In this document: piece after piece, positions 36,327-49,316 of the stretch
Layout of the letters: each line of letters begins with the position of its first letter
Position numbering within the stretch: the stretch's first letter is position 1
DNA from: Hyaloscypha bicolor E
Taxonomy: Eukaryota; Ascomycota; Leotiomycetes; Helotiales; Hyaloscyphaceae
NCBI RefSeq assembly: GCF_002865645.1
Contig: NW_020194518.1
Span: 496,001 to 560,000 of the forward strand
DNA length: 64,000 nucleotides
Reading direction: 5' to 3'
Notes under the pieces: generated by a model
What the model was told of the DNA's origin: nothing
Database searches by the model: none
Seen by the model: the letters and a program-made list of their open reading frames with translations, nothing else
Position numbers and translations under genes: made by a program

Positions 36327-38328
36327 ATGATTCGATTGCCTCCTACAACAATTGTCTTGAGCCGTAGCGACCTCAGAGAATTTGAACGCCGTCGACAGCG
36401 TCGTCGGGAGGTGGAAATCTTGAACGAAGAGTTCTCGCGCTTTGCAGTGGGCGGACCAAAGGGTCCCGAGTTTGCCCCTTTGCAATCCCAGCGCACTCAA
36501 GGAATTGCGGTTGAGGTGGGACCACGGAAGCTGCAGACTCGAGATGAACAAGTTACAGATGACCAAGACCGACCTTTGGCTCTTCAGACAAGTATACCAC
36601 ACGGGCCTGTTCGGATCGCCCCGACTCTAGAGCACGACGAATATGAGGCACCACGTTCCCCCAAATCATCCAATACTACGGTAGACGAATGTCCAACCGG
36701 TACAGACTTAGAAGACGGACATGACTATGTCACCATTGGCTCCGAGAATCCGGCTCGTGATTTGCAGTGGTCTCCTGCGCCATCAAAGGACGATTTCTAC
36801 TACGGTGGCTTTGTCGAGAGTCCAACTGACCGGCCTTCGAAAAATACACGAGACAGGTCCTCATCCTTCGGTATGTTGCGCTTCTCCGAGAATAACTCCC
36901 CTCTAATTTACTGTGCAGCACCTGCTGATATCCCCACTCCACAAAATATTCGACTTCCAGACACAAACAGACTTCGCAACACAATACCGCTTCCGCGTTC
37001 CCCGTTATTCCTATCCCAAAATGCTTCAAGCTCACCAGAGCACCGTCCAACCACTGGACTTACTCCTCGTGTCGAATCTAGCGTGGCTGTTCACAACACT
37101 CCCGGGATCATGTTTGCCCAACCGGCCCGACGAATGCGGCGACCACCACCGCGAACATTTAGACATCAAACAAATAGCTTCTCATTCGATTCGTCAGAAC
37201 GAGCCAGTGCTGCTTATGAGCAGGAACGTGTCGCATCCACATCCACAACTGGCAGTACCCCTCGGCCGTCTGGCGATCTAAGCCTTCATGAAGAACTTCG
37301 TGGAAGCTCGTTACAGAGTTCGAGAGTCACTTCTAGAACGTCTCACGCTCTTCCTGAGCCTTGGGTAGAGGAACTTTCAACAATACGAATTAGAGACGAA
37401 AGTGCAGAGGCGGCATCTAACCTGAAGGACTTCCTCTTCTCCTCTCCACAGCTATCACTCCCGCCGCCTTTCTCAGCAGTTTCTCGTAGCGTCTCGGGAG
37501 TTGATATTCTACCTGGTGTCGAATACACCCCTCAGAATCCCGAGACTAGCCCTATTAGAAGCAGCTCAAATACACCTGTCAGGAGCGGGGTCGAAGGCAG
37601 ACACCCAACCCCAAATTCAAGCCCAAGCGGATTGGAGCATGTCAGCGAAATAGATTCAAGTCCTCCGGTAAGATGGCCTCTCCAACCCCCTGGACAAAGC
37701 TGATCTCTTGCAAAAGTTTGCAAGCGGTATCAGTCCCAGGAGTCTCATAAGACGAGCAGCCGAGACCATGGTAGGTTTTTATCGGGTCCACAACCCAACA
37801 ACACACCCTTCGCCTTCACCGCCACCCTCTTCTGCTGCTCGTCGTGGCCAGGGTCGCGTTCCCTCGTCCGTTGTCGCACCCAGAACGCCATCTCGAACAT
37901 ACCAAGTCTACAATGACGCTTTACCTCGATCTTCTCAACCGCAAACACCAGCCTATTTGCCCGAAGCCCGGCATCAATCTCGATTCCATCCTTCCTTTAC
38001 CGCGCCAGTAAGACGTGCAGGTTCGCGTGGAAACAGAGTCGATAGCGGAAATAGGGGAGGACCGAGCTCGGAGCAGGTCCAACAATTATCCACGCCACTA
38101 CGCCGAGGAGCAGGCAGATCCGTGTCGCCCACGGGCATGTCGCAGGGCGGTTTTATGGGTCTTTACGGTGGCACAGAGAATGGAAATGAGGAGCACAACT
38201 GGGCTGAAGGAGTGCGATTTAGCTATGCCGAGACGAGGCTTTGGGGGTTTCGAGATGCTAGAAACGACGGAACTAGTTTTAGAGAAACGCCGGAGCCGGA
38301 AGATTGGAGAGTGGGAAGGAGAGCTTGA
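36327..38328 (+). CDS. Unrecognised disordered protein
   Basis: I do not recognise a characterised family. Exons 36327-36870, 36919-37667 and 37717-38328 join in phase to 634 residues. The N-terminus MIRLPPTTIVLSRSDLREF is followed by a basic helix (RRRQRRREVEIL), the kind of short conserved N-terminal block seen in uncharacterised ascomycete proteins. The middle is Ser/Pro/Arg-rich and disordered. The last exon has a more ordered look: RTYQVYNDALPRSSQPQTPAYLPEARHQSR, then Gly-rich text and WGFRDARNDG near the end. No membrane segment or signal peptide is visible. Intron 1 (48 nt) has no stop and keeps frame, so retained forms are possible. The ATG at 36327 is preferred over a longer upstream frame because the sequence becomes protein-like only there. 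Function unknown. Confidence 0.7.
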
Positions 38329-40367
38329 AAGGACGGGAGGAGAACACTCAAGGCAGATGGAAGCAACCGAACTTGGCTGCGCTCTGCTGACAGTGATATG
38401 AAATATATCCGAGATTACATTCTTTGGTGTGCAGTACCACGCCGCTTTTGGCGGGGAGCGGCTTCGTATCACTTTTATTAGACCTAATCGAACTCGTTTA
38501 TGTTGTTTTAAAAGGGGCGTCGTTGTGAACCGACAAAACCCCTTTTTATTGGCGAGCTGGTGTAAACTTTGATTGCCGAAGCAGCAGTCGACATCTGCTG
38601 GAAAAGGGGGATAAAGTATTGTTAACAGCAAGGCTCTCCTTAATTGTATCCGGATGCCGGCAGGAAGTAAGGCATGGTTAGTACTTGTCTGCAGCCTCTT
38701 CTCTTGGCTGCACTTCTTGGAAACATTCCCCCAGTAGCGTAATCAGTATGGTACACGTGACTCGGTGCCTTGTAGTGGCTGTGCCACTTGTTAGACTCTA
38801 CATATCTGTGGAGTACAGGGAGGAAATACTAGTTATAATAACAGCTGCTTCGTGAGGGTACCATCCATTAGAGCTTACGTTAGCAGATAGATAGGACATA
38901 AACAATTCAACGGGATCAGGAGCAAGAAGACCTGCCACAACGGATACCGTGTCGTCACTCACGTTATATCCACGTAGGACCATAAGTGTGGTGCTAAAGT
39001 TGTACAAGTCAGAAAAATTTCCGTGATTAGCAAATGAACTTGCGTTTATGAACCATGAGCCCTTAGGCGCCGTCTAATAAAGGACGTAATTAGGAGTTAT
39101 TCGTCGACTCTTCTCACCAACATCATTATGATTACACAAGCTGTGAAAAACAATTTGACTGATCATAGCTCCACCCTGGTGGAATTGAAATGAGTTCGAG
39201 ACAAACAGGAAGTGAAAGGTATGAATTTGACCTCGTTATATATATTCTTGTCATTCATGAATCAACAAAGGTTAATCCAGCCTCATTGGAGACAAGGAAC
39301 TACGCCGCATCTAAGGCGTAATCATAAAGCCACATTAGTTCGTATCTACATTAGAATCCCCGCTCTTCCTTTTAACCAAACACATCGAAACATGCGGTAA
39401 CGTAACATCTTAGATCCTTCTATTTCAAGCGTTATCGTTGTTTTTGTATTTTTAAAGTGGAGAGTCATGCGTTCGAGTAGTTACAACTGATGTGCAATAG
39501 TCCTCCCTAAACCCTAGCCATAGAGTGCTCCCCTGTGACACTGTACGCAAGAATGCCCGCTTGTAAAGCACACTAAACATTGCTCTTCCCGATCCTTCTG
39601 TTTCAATACCCCACAAGCTCAGAGGCATATTTGGGCCTTGGTCTGCTCAGCTGCAGGCCTGCGTATATTCTCATTGCTTGGCACAAGTCCCGTACCTTTA
39701 ACACATTATGCGCGCCATATTCCAAGGTATCAATTTCAAATCGGTCAGTGATTCAGTGCCCTTCCGATATTCTGCTATACAGCTTGCGTATTCGCCCTCA
39801 AATGCTTTGATGGTGTTTTGAGTAATTGGGGGATTGGGAACCTCTGAATGCGCCGCAGTTGAGGGTGCACACAGCCGCAATCGTTGGTATATACTTTATG
39901 GTCCCAATTAGAGCTTTTAACAGAGAACTGTATGTCTTTCGCCTCGGATTTTCTTGATCGCCCCCTTGCGGTTCCACGGTGCCTGTCGCACAGATATCGC
40001 AACCCCTGGCCGGCATTCCCACTCCCTGCCGAGGCGCTGCTGGCTGGGATGCTGCCAAGGCATGGCACTAAAATTAGGGCGGCCGGAGGAACGCTCCAGG
40101 CTCGAAGTGTTCTTGTTGGCGCAGAGCTGTTCCAGATCGAGCTCGGATGCTCAACGTCATCGCTATCAGTACAACTACAAGATTCTGTGCTGGGGATCGC
40201 GATGGCGACGTAGCGCGCACTAAGGTAAGGGAATTTGACGCTCATTCTCCCTAAGTTCAGTTCTGGCGTGATTTATTCAGTTGCCTTTCTCCCACTTGTT
40301 CTCACTCTTCCTTTTTGTTACGGGATGCTGTGTCTGCTTCTCAGCTTTCAAGACGCCCACATACATC
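38329..40367. other. 2-kb intergenic region
   Basis: Mostly AT-rich from 38.4 to 39.8 kb, then GC-rich from about 39.95 to 40.2 kb ahead of the glycosyltransferase. Frames here (for example 39775-40245 minus) lack protein-like composition. No tRNA or inverted repeat recognised by eye. Confidence 0.45.
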
Positions 40368-43300
40368 ATGACAACCGATTCGGCAGCAAGAGAAGTCAAC
40401 TATCCTTCCGATTCTGCAGAGATCCCGAGGCCTCCCTCGCCTTGTGAAGACCGCGCAACGTCGAGGGAAGCCGCGCGACCTACTATCTCGAAACAGTGGC
40501 AAACTGAGAGACCAAAACCGACCGCCAAAACATCGATCTCCGACGGCCCAGGTCTGAAGCGCCACGCCACCAACACTTCCAAGCTGAATGGGGCGATTTG
40601 GAACAGATTGGACAATGGCGACGACGAGTCCACAACGACTTCTTCTGAGGACGAGGACGATACGGGAGCGCCGAATGATCGGCAAGGCAGAGCACGTGGA
40701 AGACAAGGCAGAGGGAGCAGAGGGTCGTACTCGAGGTTCAATGTGGGAAACGACGACTTCAAAACGAAGGGCAGGGTCTCGCGGAGGGACGGGAGATTGA
40801 ACATCAGTGTTAAGGAGACCAACAATCGGGGCTATTTGGCGAAGGCTTTGGGAGCAACATTCCTGAAACATCTGGGTCCATCTCCTGATGAAGATATGAC
40901 GGGCGCCACTCCCGTAACAAGTCAAGAAAGTAAGGGCAAGGACTCGCGAGCATCGTCAGAGGCAAACCTCACTTCTGATTTACCCCGGCCGAAGCTGAAC
41001 ATTGTGGTCATGGTAATCGGCAGTCGTGGTGATATTCAACCCTTCCTGAAGTTAGGAAAGAACTTGAAAGAATATGGGCACAAAGTCCGGATAGCTACTC
41101 ACCCTGCTTTCAAAGACTTTGTCCAAAAGGATTCTGGGCTCGAGTTTTTTTCTGTGGGAGGAGACCCAGCGGAACTCATGGCGTTTATGGTGAAAAATCC
41201 AGGAATGATCCCAACTATGGATACTTTGAAGAAGGGTGAGGTTGGTCGCAGAAGGGACCAGATGGCGGAGATGTTTGAAGGTTTCTGGCGTGCTTGCATC
41301 AATGCTACGGATGATGAGAAAGACGTCAGCAATCTGAAGATGATGGGCGAGAAGGCGGTAAGTTTAATGCTGCTTCTACTTTCTTCTATGGGAGTTCAGA
41401 GCCCGGGAGCGTTCACGGGAGCCGGCATTCGCATTTGGTTTCGGAGCTTGGCTCCTCAGCCCCAGATCTCACTCTTAACAGCAGGTAAATTCCATACTAA
41501 TCAGGTCGCAGCCTTTTATTGCAGATGCAATCATCGCCAACCCCCCTTCGTTTGCACATATTCATTGTGCAGAAAGACTCGGTATTCCGTTGCACCTTAT
41601 GTTTACCTTTCCGTACACTCCCACCCAAGCATTTCCACATCCTTTGGCAAATATCAAGAAGTCAAATGTCGATCCAGGTTACGCCAATTTTATGAGTTAT
41701 CCCCTTGTGGAAATGATGACATGGCAGGGGTGAGTCTTTGAGCTGGAGCAATAGGTAGTTTCGTATACTAACTTAAATCTAGGCTCGGCGACCTGGTCAA
41801 TAACTTCAGAGTCAAGACTCTAGGATTAGAACCTGTATCCACTCTTTGGGCTCCTGGGCAGCTCTACCGACTGAAAGTTCCATACACTTACCTCTGGTCT
41901 CCCGGCCTGGTACCGAAGCCCAACGATTGGGGACCCGAGATTGACATTGCAGGTTTTGTCTTCCTCGATCTTGCGTCCTCTTTCGAGCCACCAGAAGAAT
42001 TGTCGAGATTTCTTGACGCAGGAGGGCCTCCCGTTTATATAGGCTTCGGCTCGATTGTGGTCGACGATCCGGATAAGTTCACGAAGATGATCTTCGAGGC
42101 TGTGAAGAAAGCAGGCGTGAGGGCTCTTGTGTCGAAAGGTTGGGGTGGCCTTGGTGATGACAATGTTCCGGAAAATATCTATATGCTTGAGAATACGCCC
42201 CACGATTGGCTATTTCCGAAAGTGTAAGTAGTTCACTTCTGTTGTTGCATTTTGGAGCTTGGGCATGAATAGCCGTAATCGGTTGCTAATTTAAGCAGGT
42301 CTGCGGTCGTTCACCATGGAGGCGCAGGGACAACTGCCATTGGTCTGAAATGTGGAAAGCCCACATTCATTGTCCCCTTCTTCGGTGACCAACAATTTTG
42401 GGGGTCAATGATAGGTGAAGCCGGTGCAGGAGCGAAGCCTGTTCCTTATAAGAGTCTCACAGCAGACAAGCTCGCAGAAGGCATTCGAACATTGCTTACA
42501 GACGAAGCGCGCCAAGCTGCAGAAAAGATCGCCCGGGACATCGAAGCAGAAGGGGACGGTGCGAAGAATGCGGTGACCTCTTTCCATCGAAGTCTCGTCC
42601 TCCGAGGTCAACATTCCATGCGCTGCTCTATCTTAGAAGATCGCGTTGCAGTTTGGAGCTTGAAACATACGAATCTTCGATTGAGCGCTCTAGCAGCTGA
42701 ATTGCTTGTCGAGAGAAAGAGGATTACATGGAAACAGCTGCGACTGATAAGACACAACCAATGGAACGACTTTGAAGGACCAGGAGAACCGCTGACAGGT
42801 GGCGCAACCGCGGTCATGGGCACTGTTACCAGTATTGCCACTGGAATCGGCAGCGTGCCTTTCAAGATCGCCAAGACTTCAAAGAGACGTTCAAGGCACG
42901 AAGAGAGGAAGCGAAAGAGGTCTGAACAGCAGAGGCTAAGTGAGAGTCGTAGCCCAATTTCGGCGAACATCGGAACTCCTGATGGAAAAGGCGCGGAAGG
43001 GAGCGAAACCACCAGTCAGGCCGCTGCAAATTTCGTGAAGAAGGGAATCAGAAATCCGAACGATGTCGCTGCTGAAGACTCCTCCGGCCACATCTCAGAT
43101 TCGAAGGCGCCAGGAACCGGCTTCGAAAAGGCCACAATCGGCCCTGACATGGGAAAACACACGGCCAGCGGAGAACCATTATCGCAGAAGCGAGAAGCAG
43201 ATACCGAGGCTCAGCATGAAGAAGAGGATGACGAGTCGGAATTGTCTGATGACCCGGGGGATAATGCTATAGAGGAAATGGCTCAAGATGTCGGGGCTGG

Positions 43301-44227
43301 GGTTGGCAAGACTGCAGAGGCAATTGCGAGAGCGCCAATGGATCTTTCATTGGCCATCGCTCAAGGTACGTTCTCATATGGAGCTAATATGCCACGATCG
43401 TTGTCCTAGTTATATCAAAGCTGATTCAGTAGGTTTTCACAACGCTCCAAGGCTCTATGGCGATTCAACTGTACGACGGTAAGACATCTTTCTATAACCC
43501 ACCTATTGACAGACATTGATAAGACTGTAGACCTACTAGAATAACAGGTATGAAATCGGGCCTCAGGGCCGCTGGGGAGGAGTTCGTCCTTGGAATCTAC
43601 GATGGAGTCACAGGACTCGTAGTACAGCCTTACAACGGTGCACGAGACGGCGGTCCTACAGGATTCGTGAAAGGAGTTGGAATGGGCCTCACTGGCTTTG
43701 TCCTCAAAGATCTTGCTGCCATTATTGGCCCCTTCGGCTACACTTTCAAAGGCATGCATAAAGAGCTACTTAGGGGGAGGCAGCCAACAAAGTTTATTCG
43801 CAAAGCGAGGATTCTCGAAGGTCAGAGAGATATTGAAGCCCTCAATGATGAAGAGTCGAAAAGAGCAATCGAGGCAGTCAGCCACGGCTGGTCGGTGGTT
43901 CAGCAAGTCTGGGCGATCATGGAAGAGAAACGCAGCCAAGGCCTGAGAGGGAGGATCCACTTCATGAGAGAGCGCAAAACGTGGAAAGCAAACGGGGCAT
44001 TTGAGAACGTTGAGATGGCCGAGAAGGCTCTAGACGCCAAACGGAAAGGGAAAAGTTTGGACGGGGTCTTTGCTGAGCAGAGAAAGGAGTTGCAGTTGAC
44101 AGAAAAACCAAGGAAGGGTGTGGTTGACGACATCGCAGAGGGTAAAAACGTTGAGGATGTGCAGAAGGTCCAGATGAATGGGCGTGCTGGGACGAACGTG
44201 AAGGATAAACCGACGGTCTCTGGGTAA
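40368..44227 (+). CDS. GT28/UGT-type (sterol-like) glycosyltransferase with Vps13-C-like tail
   Basis: Exons 40368-41357, 41512-41729, 41783-42223, 42299-43365, 43433-43478 (46 nt) and 43531-44227 sum exactly to 1,152 residues. After about 200 disordered residues comes the GT28 N-terminal fold ([19 protein letters not shown]), then [17 protein letters not shown] and the UDP-sugar donor site [18 protein letters not shown] with FFGDQQFWG. This is the pattern of UDP-glucose:sterol glucosyltransferases (Atg26/Ugt51 relatives), but the GRAM and PH domains of Atg26 are missing. A disordered linker (about residues 800-970) leads to a C-terminal part, [20 protein letters not shown] and [13 protein letters not shown], which resembles the C-terminal region of Vps13/Atg2-type lipid-transfer proteins. 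Role inferred: glycosylation of a sterol or other lipid at a membrane. The first intron acceptor (41510-41511) was chosen to give [12 protein letters not shown]. Confidence 0.88.
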
Positions 44228-44780
44228 TGCAGCAGTGAGATCTAGATGGGCTTGGCGAGAGTTCTGCGCATATATCCCTTAAGGATAGGTTTGATTTCAG
44301 CGATGGCGTTCGAGGTGTTTAGCATACGTCCTCTTCTCTTCAGCAAAGAGTTTGTCTTTCAGCGACGGAAAACAACACAGGTACATTTACTAGTAATAGA
44401 TAGAGTTAATGCCTTGGCATTTAGAACTTGAAAGAGGCTTTAAACAGAAATCGGAATAGGTAAAAGATCTTCAAGGTCCAAGTACCCCTTTCGTACATTC
44501 AGGGGCTCGTCTAATCGGCGATAAGATAAAGCTCCTCCTATTTCCGATCAATCAGCCAAATCATACGTCACACATCTCATGATGTTCAGTGCTCCAGTAT
44601 TTAACTTCATTCTGCTCAGATATTGATGTGGGAACTCTCATCGCTTGTGCTGTTCCAAGAATTTTAAACAAATTTCAATTAGCATCGAAGTCAGACTCTT
44701 TCTTTGTTCACCCCCATTTTCAAAAACCAAGATACCCCGCATTCCCACCCCCCCTTCGGAGCTTGACCACCACATCAACA
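44228..44780. other. Intergenic glycosyltransferase-SDR
   Basis: 553 bp between two plus-strand genes. It ends in a pyrimidine-rich stretch before the SDR start. Nothing else was recognised. Confidence 0.5.
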
Positions 44781-45724
44781 ATGTCTTCGAACCCCGTCTT
44801 CAGATCCGGGAACCTCGCAGTCATCACAGGTGGAGCCTCCGGAATCGGTCTCGCCCTCGCAGCAAAATGTGCAAGCTACGGCATGAGCGTGTTGATTGCA
44901 GACAACAACAGCGCCAACCTGTCTTCTGCAAAGTCGAGCATTAAAGGCAAGGTTGAGACGGTCGAGGTGGACGTTAGCAAGGTCTCGGACTTTGAGAAGC
45001 TGAAGGCTAAGGTGGAAAAGGACTTCGGAGGTACTTATCTCTCAATTATACTTTTCCCCTCGGATATGAGTGAGGTCTCAGGAGATGAGGAGATGAGCTG
45101 ATGATATATTCAGGTGAAATCCACCTCCTTGCTCTCAATGCAGGAATTGGCCTCAAAGGCAGCTGGGAAGACAGCTCCTACTTCCACAAGATCATGGACG
45201 TAAACCTCTTCGGCGTGATCCATGGTCTCAACACCCTGCTCCCGCTCGTCACATCCCACTCAACGGCCTCGCACCCATCAAGTGTAATCATCACCGGTTC
45301 GAAGCAGGGAATCACGAATCCACCCGGAAACGCAGCATACAATGCTTCAAAAGCTGCTGTCAAGACACTGGCTGAGCACTTATCATTTGATCTTTCGAAA
45401 TCGTCGCCGACGACTTCGGTCCATTTGCTTGTTCCGGGCTGGACGTTTACTGGTTTGTCGGGAAATGATCCATCAAAGAAGGGCGAGAAGGAGAAGCCTA
45501 AGGGGGCGTGGTGGCCTGAGCAGGTTGTTGATTATCTGGAAGCTAAGATGGAGGAAGGGGGATTTTATGTTATTTGTCCGGATAACGATGTTACGGAGGA
45601 GACGGACAAGAAGAGGATGCGATGGGACAGAGAGGATTTGGTGAAGGGTCGGCCTCCGTTGACCAGGTGGAGAGAGGATTATATGATCGAAGCAGAGGAG
45701 TCGATGAAAAACATGAAGATATGA
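44781..45724 (+). CDS. Short-chain dehydrogenase/reductase (classical SDR)
   Basis: NAD(P)-dependent oxidoreductase; the substrate is not predictable. Exons 44781-45030 and 45114-45724 give 286 residues. Cofactor motif TGGASGIG lies at residues about 17-24 of the protein, followed by LNAGIG in exon 2. The catalytic serine is in VIITGSKQG and the catalytic Tyr/Lys in YNASK. The Asp in LIADNN after the second beta strand suggests NAD(H) preference (inference). The C-terminal half (GAWWPEQVVDYLEAKMEEGGFYVICPDND) is typical of fungal members with a longer substrate loop. The start MSSNPVF follows a CAACA context. It is convergent with the SWIB gene, 176 bp apart. Confidence 0.92.
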
Positions 45725-45900
45725 AAAGTGAAACTTGGCAGTGGTACAGAAAAGCAATTATAAGGTTAAAAAAAACTACCTCTAGGGTACTATGGAACTT
45801 TTATGGATTCCGTATTCTGGCAATAGTAAGGTTACATACTCTTCCGAGTCCATGCCGTCCCAAACTCCCCTTGCCCGTGATGAAACACATGGTGAGAAAT

Positions 45901-47605
45901 CTAAACCTTTGGGCGCCCAACCAACAAATTAACGCTTTCTCGGACATTGTCACTAGCCCAGATGCTCTCCTTTCCGCCACGTCTCCACTCGTCTCCGCTC
46001 GCGTCCTCCCCACCACCTCTGGTGGCCTCACCAGAGATTACTTCGAGATCTCTCTTTTGCGAGCTCAACCATTTGGCAATGAATTCGGTGGGATTCTTCG
46101 ATAACGCATCAAAGAACGTATGCTTCGATTTCGAATTGGTTATCTTCTGCACCAGGATCGCAAGCTGCTCATTATGAGCATTGATTTGGCGGAGGCTGGT
46201 AGCGTTGGCGGGGTTGACAATATAGGAGGCGAGAGCAGTTCGCAGAGGATCATCAACCTGGACTCGTATGTCGTAGATCGTTGGCTGTGGGTCTTCATGA
46301 AAGTCTTTATCGACGCGGATGGTGTATGGGAGCTTGACCGGTGGTAGAGGGTTTATATGTGAAACAATTGCCTCGGTGAGGAGTGGGATGTAGCCCTTGT
46401 CCCGTTGAAGGAGCTGTATGTGTCAGTCTAAGTACTGTCGGCCCACATGTATTCTACTTACTGCTCGGAGTCGATCATCACAGTCAAACGACCTCTTTTC
46501 GTCATCCTCTTGTAGTCCCATGGCCTTGATGTACTCCCAGACACCCATCACCGCCTCTGCCCGTGTGGCAACGTCCGTGTCCAGGATATCTGCAAGTGCA
46601 GGCCTTAATTGGAACCTCTCCGGGTTCTCATCTCGGAAAAGGTTGATGGTGATGTTGGTATTCTCGTCACCTCCTCTCTTGAACTCCAACTGGTCGAAAT
46701 CGGCGGCATTTGGAAGATTGGCGGCATTCGGTGCAACGACAGGTTTTTTCCATTCAACACTCTGGTCTGCGCCCTCCTTGCCCTTACTTCTATCGAACTC
46801 GACTGTCATCGTCTTGAAGAAATGCGACAGTTTGTACTGCTTCGCTGGAGTTTTTGGTGTCTTCTCTGGCTTCTTTTTTCCGTCTTCGTCCATAGCGTCA
46901 CCATTCATATCTTCATCCTCGTCCTCGCTGTCCTCGCTATCAATGTCGCCCTCTTCCTCGCCCATTAATCTTCCTTCAATCTTTACTCGATAGGAGGAGT
47001 CCATGTTCGTGCTGAAATCGAATGCATCAACATCGAGGGTGTCGGCTTGCCATGGCTGGTCCTCCACTGTGTTGCTGATCCAGATTCGAAGAGTTCGATA
47101 ACGCTATCGAGGGTCAGTATGGAGTTGGTAGGCAACGCTGATGTCCGCGTACCTTAACATTTCGATTGACGGAATCTTGAATATCTAGCCTCTTTCTCAT
47201 CATCGTAGAATCGAGACGGCGCTCCAGCTCCCGGAGGTCTCTGTACCGTTGCACTCCATCTCCAATAACACACTCCTCAACGCCTTCCGGGATGTTCTTG
47301 TCCGTTGGCTTTCGGCTGCGAGTCCTCGCGCGATCGTTCGCCTGGAGCTGGGCGGCTTGTTGAGCCTGCATCTGAGCCGGAGTCAACGAATTTTGCGGAT
47401 GCGATCCAGAAATCATGGGCCCTGTGGGAGATTGGTCAGTCCTATACTAGACATAGTGCCCGGATAAGGAAGGCGTGACAGCATCAGGATGACTGAGACT
47501 GTCTGGCGCATTTGGAAGGCACGTACCAATTCCTCTCCTTGTAGCCTGCGCATGGGGGGACCGCTGGGGCGCCTGCTGAGGAAAGGGGCGGTACGATGGC
47601 TGCAT
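45901..47605 (-). CDS. SWIB-domain subunit of SWI/SNF or RSC (BAF60/Rsc6/Snf12/Ssr3-like)
   Basis: Chromatin-remodelling subunit. Four exons, 47605-47527, 47421-47153, 47103-46462 and 46413-45901, sum exactly to 500 residues. The N-terminus MQPSYRPFPQQAPQR is Pro/Gln-rich. The BAF60 family block follows: VEECVIGDGVQRYRDLRELERRLD, NRNVK/RYRTLRIWISNTVEDQPWQ, an acidic insert (GEEEGDIDSEDSEDEDEDM), and YKLSHFFKTMTVEFDR. The SWIB fold comes next: LADILDTDVATRAEAVMGVWEYIKAMGL, then DDRLRA/LLQRDKGYIPLLTEAI. The C-terminal tail is helical. SWI/SNF versus RSC membership cannot be decided from sequence; filamentous ascomycetes usually have one such gene (family knowledge). Confidence 0.93.
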
Positions 47606-48027
47606 GTTGACGACGGCAGCAGGACCACGTTAAGTATCTCCAAGTGATTTGACTCTGGCTGTGCGACAGTCAAGGGCGGACCGATTAATGCGCTGCTAGA
47701 GAGCCCGTCGCGTTGAACTCCTTACGCGAATCTATCTGTGGATATGTTTGCTTCGCAGCCGCTATCCCTATTGTGGCTAGCGTGGACCTGCCTCCTTTTC
47801 AGCCTTGCGCACTTGATTGGTACCAGAGTAAATTGTGATACACTGGCCTTGTGCAGGACACTGTGATAGTCATGGACAGTTCATTGATGATATGCAACAA
47901 CGCCGTGTTTAATTACAATGACCACTATCAATTGTCAAACCCAATGCCCTGGACTCCGGTGCTCATATCCAGCAATGCCCTCCTTTCTTCCTCTATCATC
48001 CCGCGCGCCCCTTTCCCGTGCTTCCAC
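47606..48027. other. Intergenic HymA-SWIB
   Basis: 422 bp, promoter side of the SWIB gene and 3' flank of the Mo25 gene, both on the minus strand. No coding signal. Confidence 0.5.
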
Positions 48028-49316
48028 CTAACGCACCTGCGATCCTAATAGCGCTGGCTTCTGCGTCGGCTCAACTGGGGTGGGGGGCATGTTCTTGATC
48101 TGTTTGATCAGAAATTCCCTCTCATCAATGAATTGCTCATCTTCCGTGCGATCCTCCAAGAAATGCTTCAGGAATGTCAACAGTTTCTCCCGATTATTAA
48201 GGAGTATCTTCTGCACTGCAATAGACTTGTGGGGGTTCGCCACAAATACTTTGAACACGTGGAATCCTTCGTACTGGACCATCTTCCTCTCGTCCCGCAG
48301 AAGATTCATGCAAATCTTCAAATGCTCCCCTCTATCAACGTACGCCGTCATTACTGCATAATTTGCTCGGTCCAGAAGAATCTCCCCGAGCAGTTTTATA
48401 GACTGACGCTTCGTCACGTAGCTCTCTGACTTGACGAGGATGTTGTTGTATTTCTCGAAGAAAAGATCAAAGTTCGTGGAAAGGTACTGGGCGACAAGTT
48501 GTTTATGTTTCGTCAATAATTCCTGCGAAATGTTAGACAAGAAGTGAGTTGTGGTTTTCCCCGACTTACTCTGAAAGTCGTGAACGCATCTGCGCCCACT
48601 TCGAAAGAACCTTGGTCAATCCAATTGAAGAACTTCCAGAACACACCTTTCCCACTTTGCTTAGCTTCTGGTTGTACACCAGTCAACCCTTTCGATGTTG
48701 GGTTTCCTTCAGGGTCATCATATAAGATTATGGCCGCAGCCGAGTCACTCTTCAAAACTTCTCTGAGCACAGTTCCCGCAGGTGTGGCACTCTCCTTGTG
48801 GTCGTATCCATTACACAATTCCACCAAGACTTCGGGTCGATTATTGACAACATAGCTCAGTGCGAGAGGGTCACTCTTTGGGGACGCAGTCGCTGGTCGA
48901 AATCGTAGAACGTATGAAAATACAACCTGGGCGTCCTTTCTTGATTCGAAGGGTAGTCGATGCAGGTTCACGGCGAGGCTGTAGAGGAGGTCCTCCTGAA
49001 TCATGCCGGTAACAAGAGCATAAACCTGCTCAGGACTGCTCTCCGTTTCTGGTGAATATAGTTAGAAGGGCTGGATACAGTTCAATTGATCAAGAAACCT
49101 ACCCTGAGTGCCTTGTAGAACAAACTTCATTTGACCTAATGTTTTTGCGAGCTCCTCGGCCTGATTGAAGGTCAGCTCCCATCCCATCCCTTATCTGTGA
49201 ATGCTGTATACCTTTGCAGGCCCTGTAGGCCCATCCAGCTTCGATATCTGCTCTCTCGCCTGTTTGGGCAGATCCACGGTGTTCGTGCGAGGACGACGTC
49301 CGAATAGAAACGACAT
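48028..49316 (-). CDS. hymA: Mo25/Hym1-like protein (HymA)
   Basis: Armadillo-like scaffold that activates germinal-centre kinases in the RAM/MOR morphogenesis network; in Aspergillus nidulans hymA affects conidiophore development. Exons 49316-49212, 49160-49103, 49048-48570 and 48522-48028 give 378 residues, exactly family size. The start MSFLFGRRPRTNTVDLPKQ is typical. Clear family text follows: EELAKTLGQMKFVLQGT, YALVTGMIQEDLLY, FNWIDQGSFEVGADAFTTFR / ELLTKHKQLVAQYL, FFEKYNNILVKSESYVTKRQS, LGEILLDRANYAVMTAYV and EGFHVFKVFVANPHKS. All intron phases fit. It is divergent from the PRMT3 gene with 576 bp between the starts. Confidence 0.95.

Noticed and set aside
39775..40245. Minus-strand frame of 156 codons
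   Set aside because: No family resemblance, odd composition, overlaps a GC-rich promoter-like region.
40281..40367. Signal-peptide-like N-terminal extension of the glycosyltransferase
   Set aside because: The hydrophobic stretch is probably 5' UTR; the family enzymes are cytosolic-facing and [10 protein letters not shown] fits the disordered start. Not excluded.
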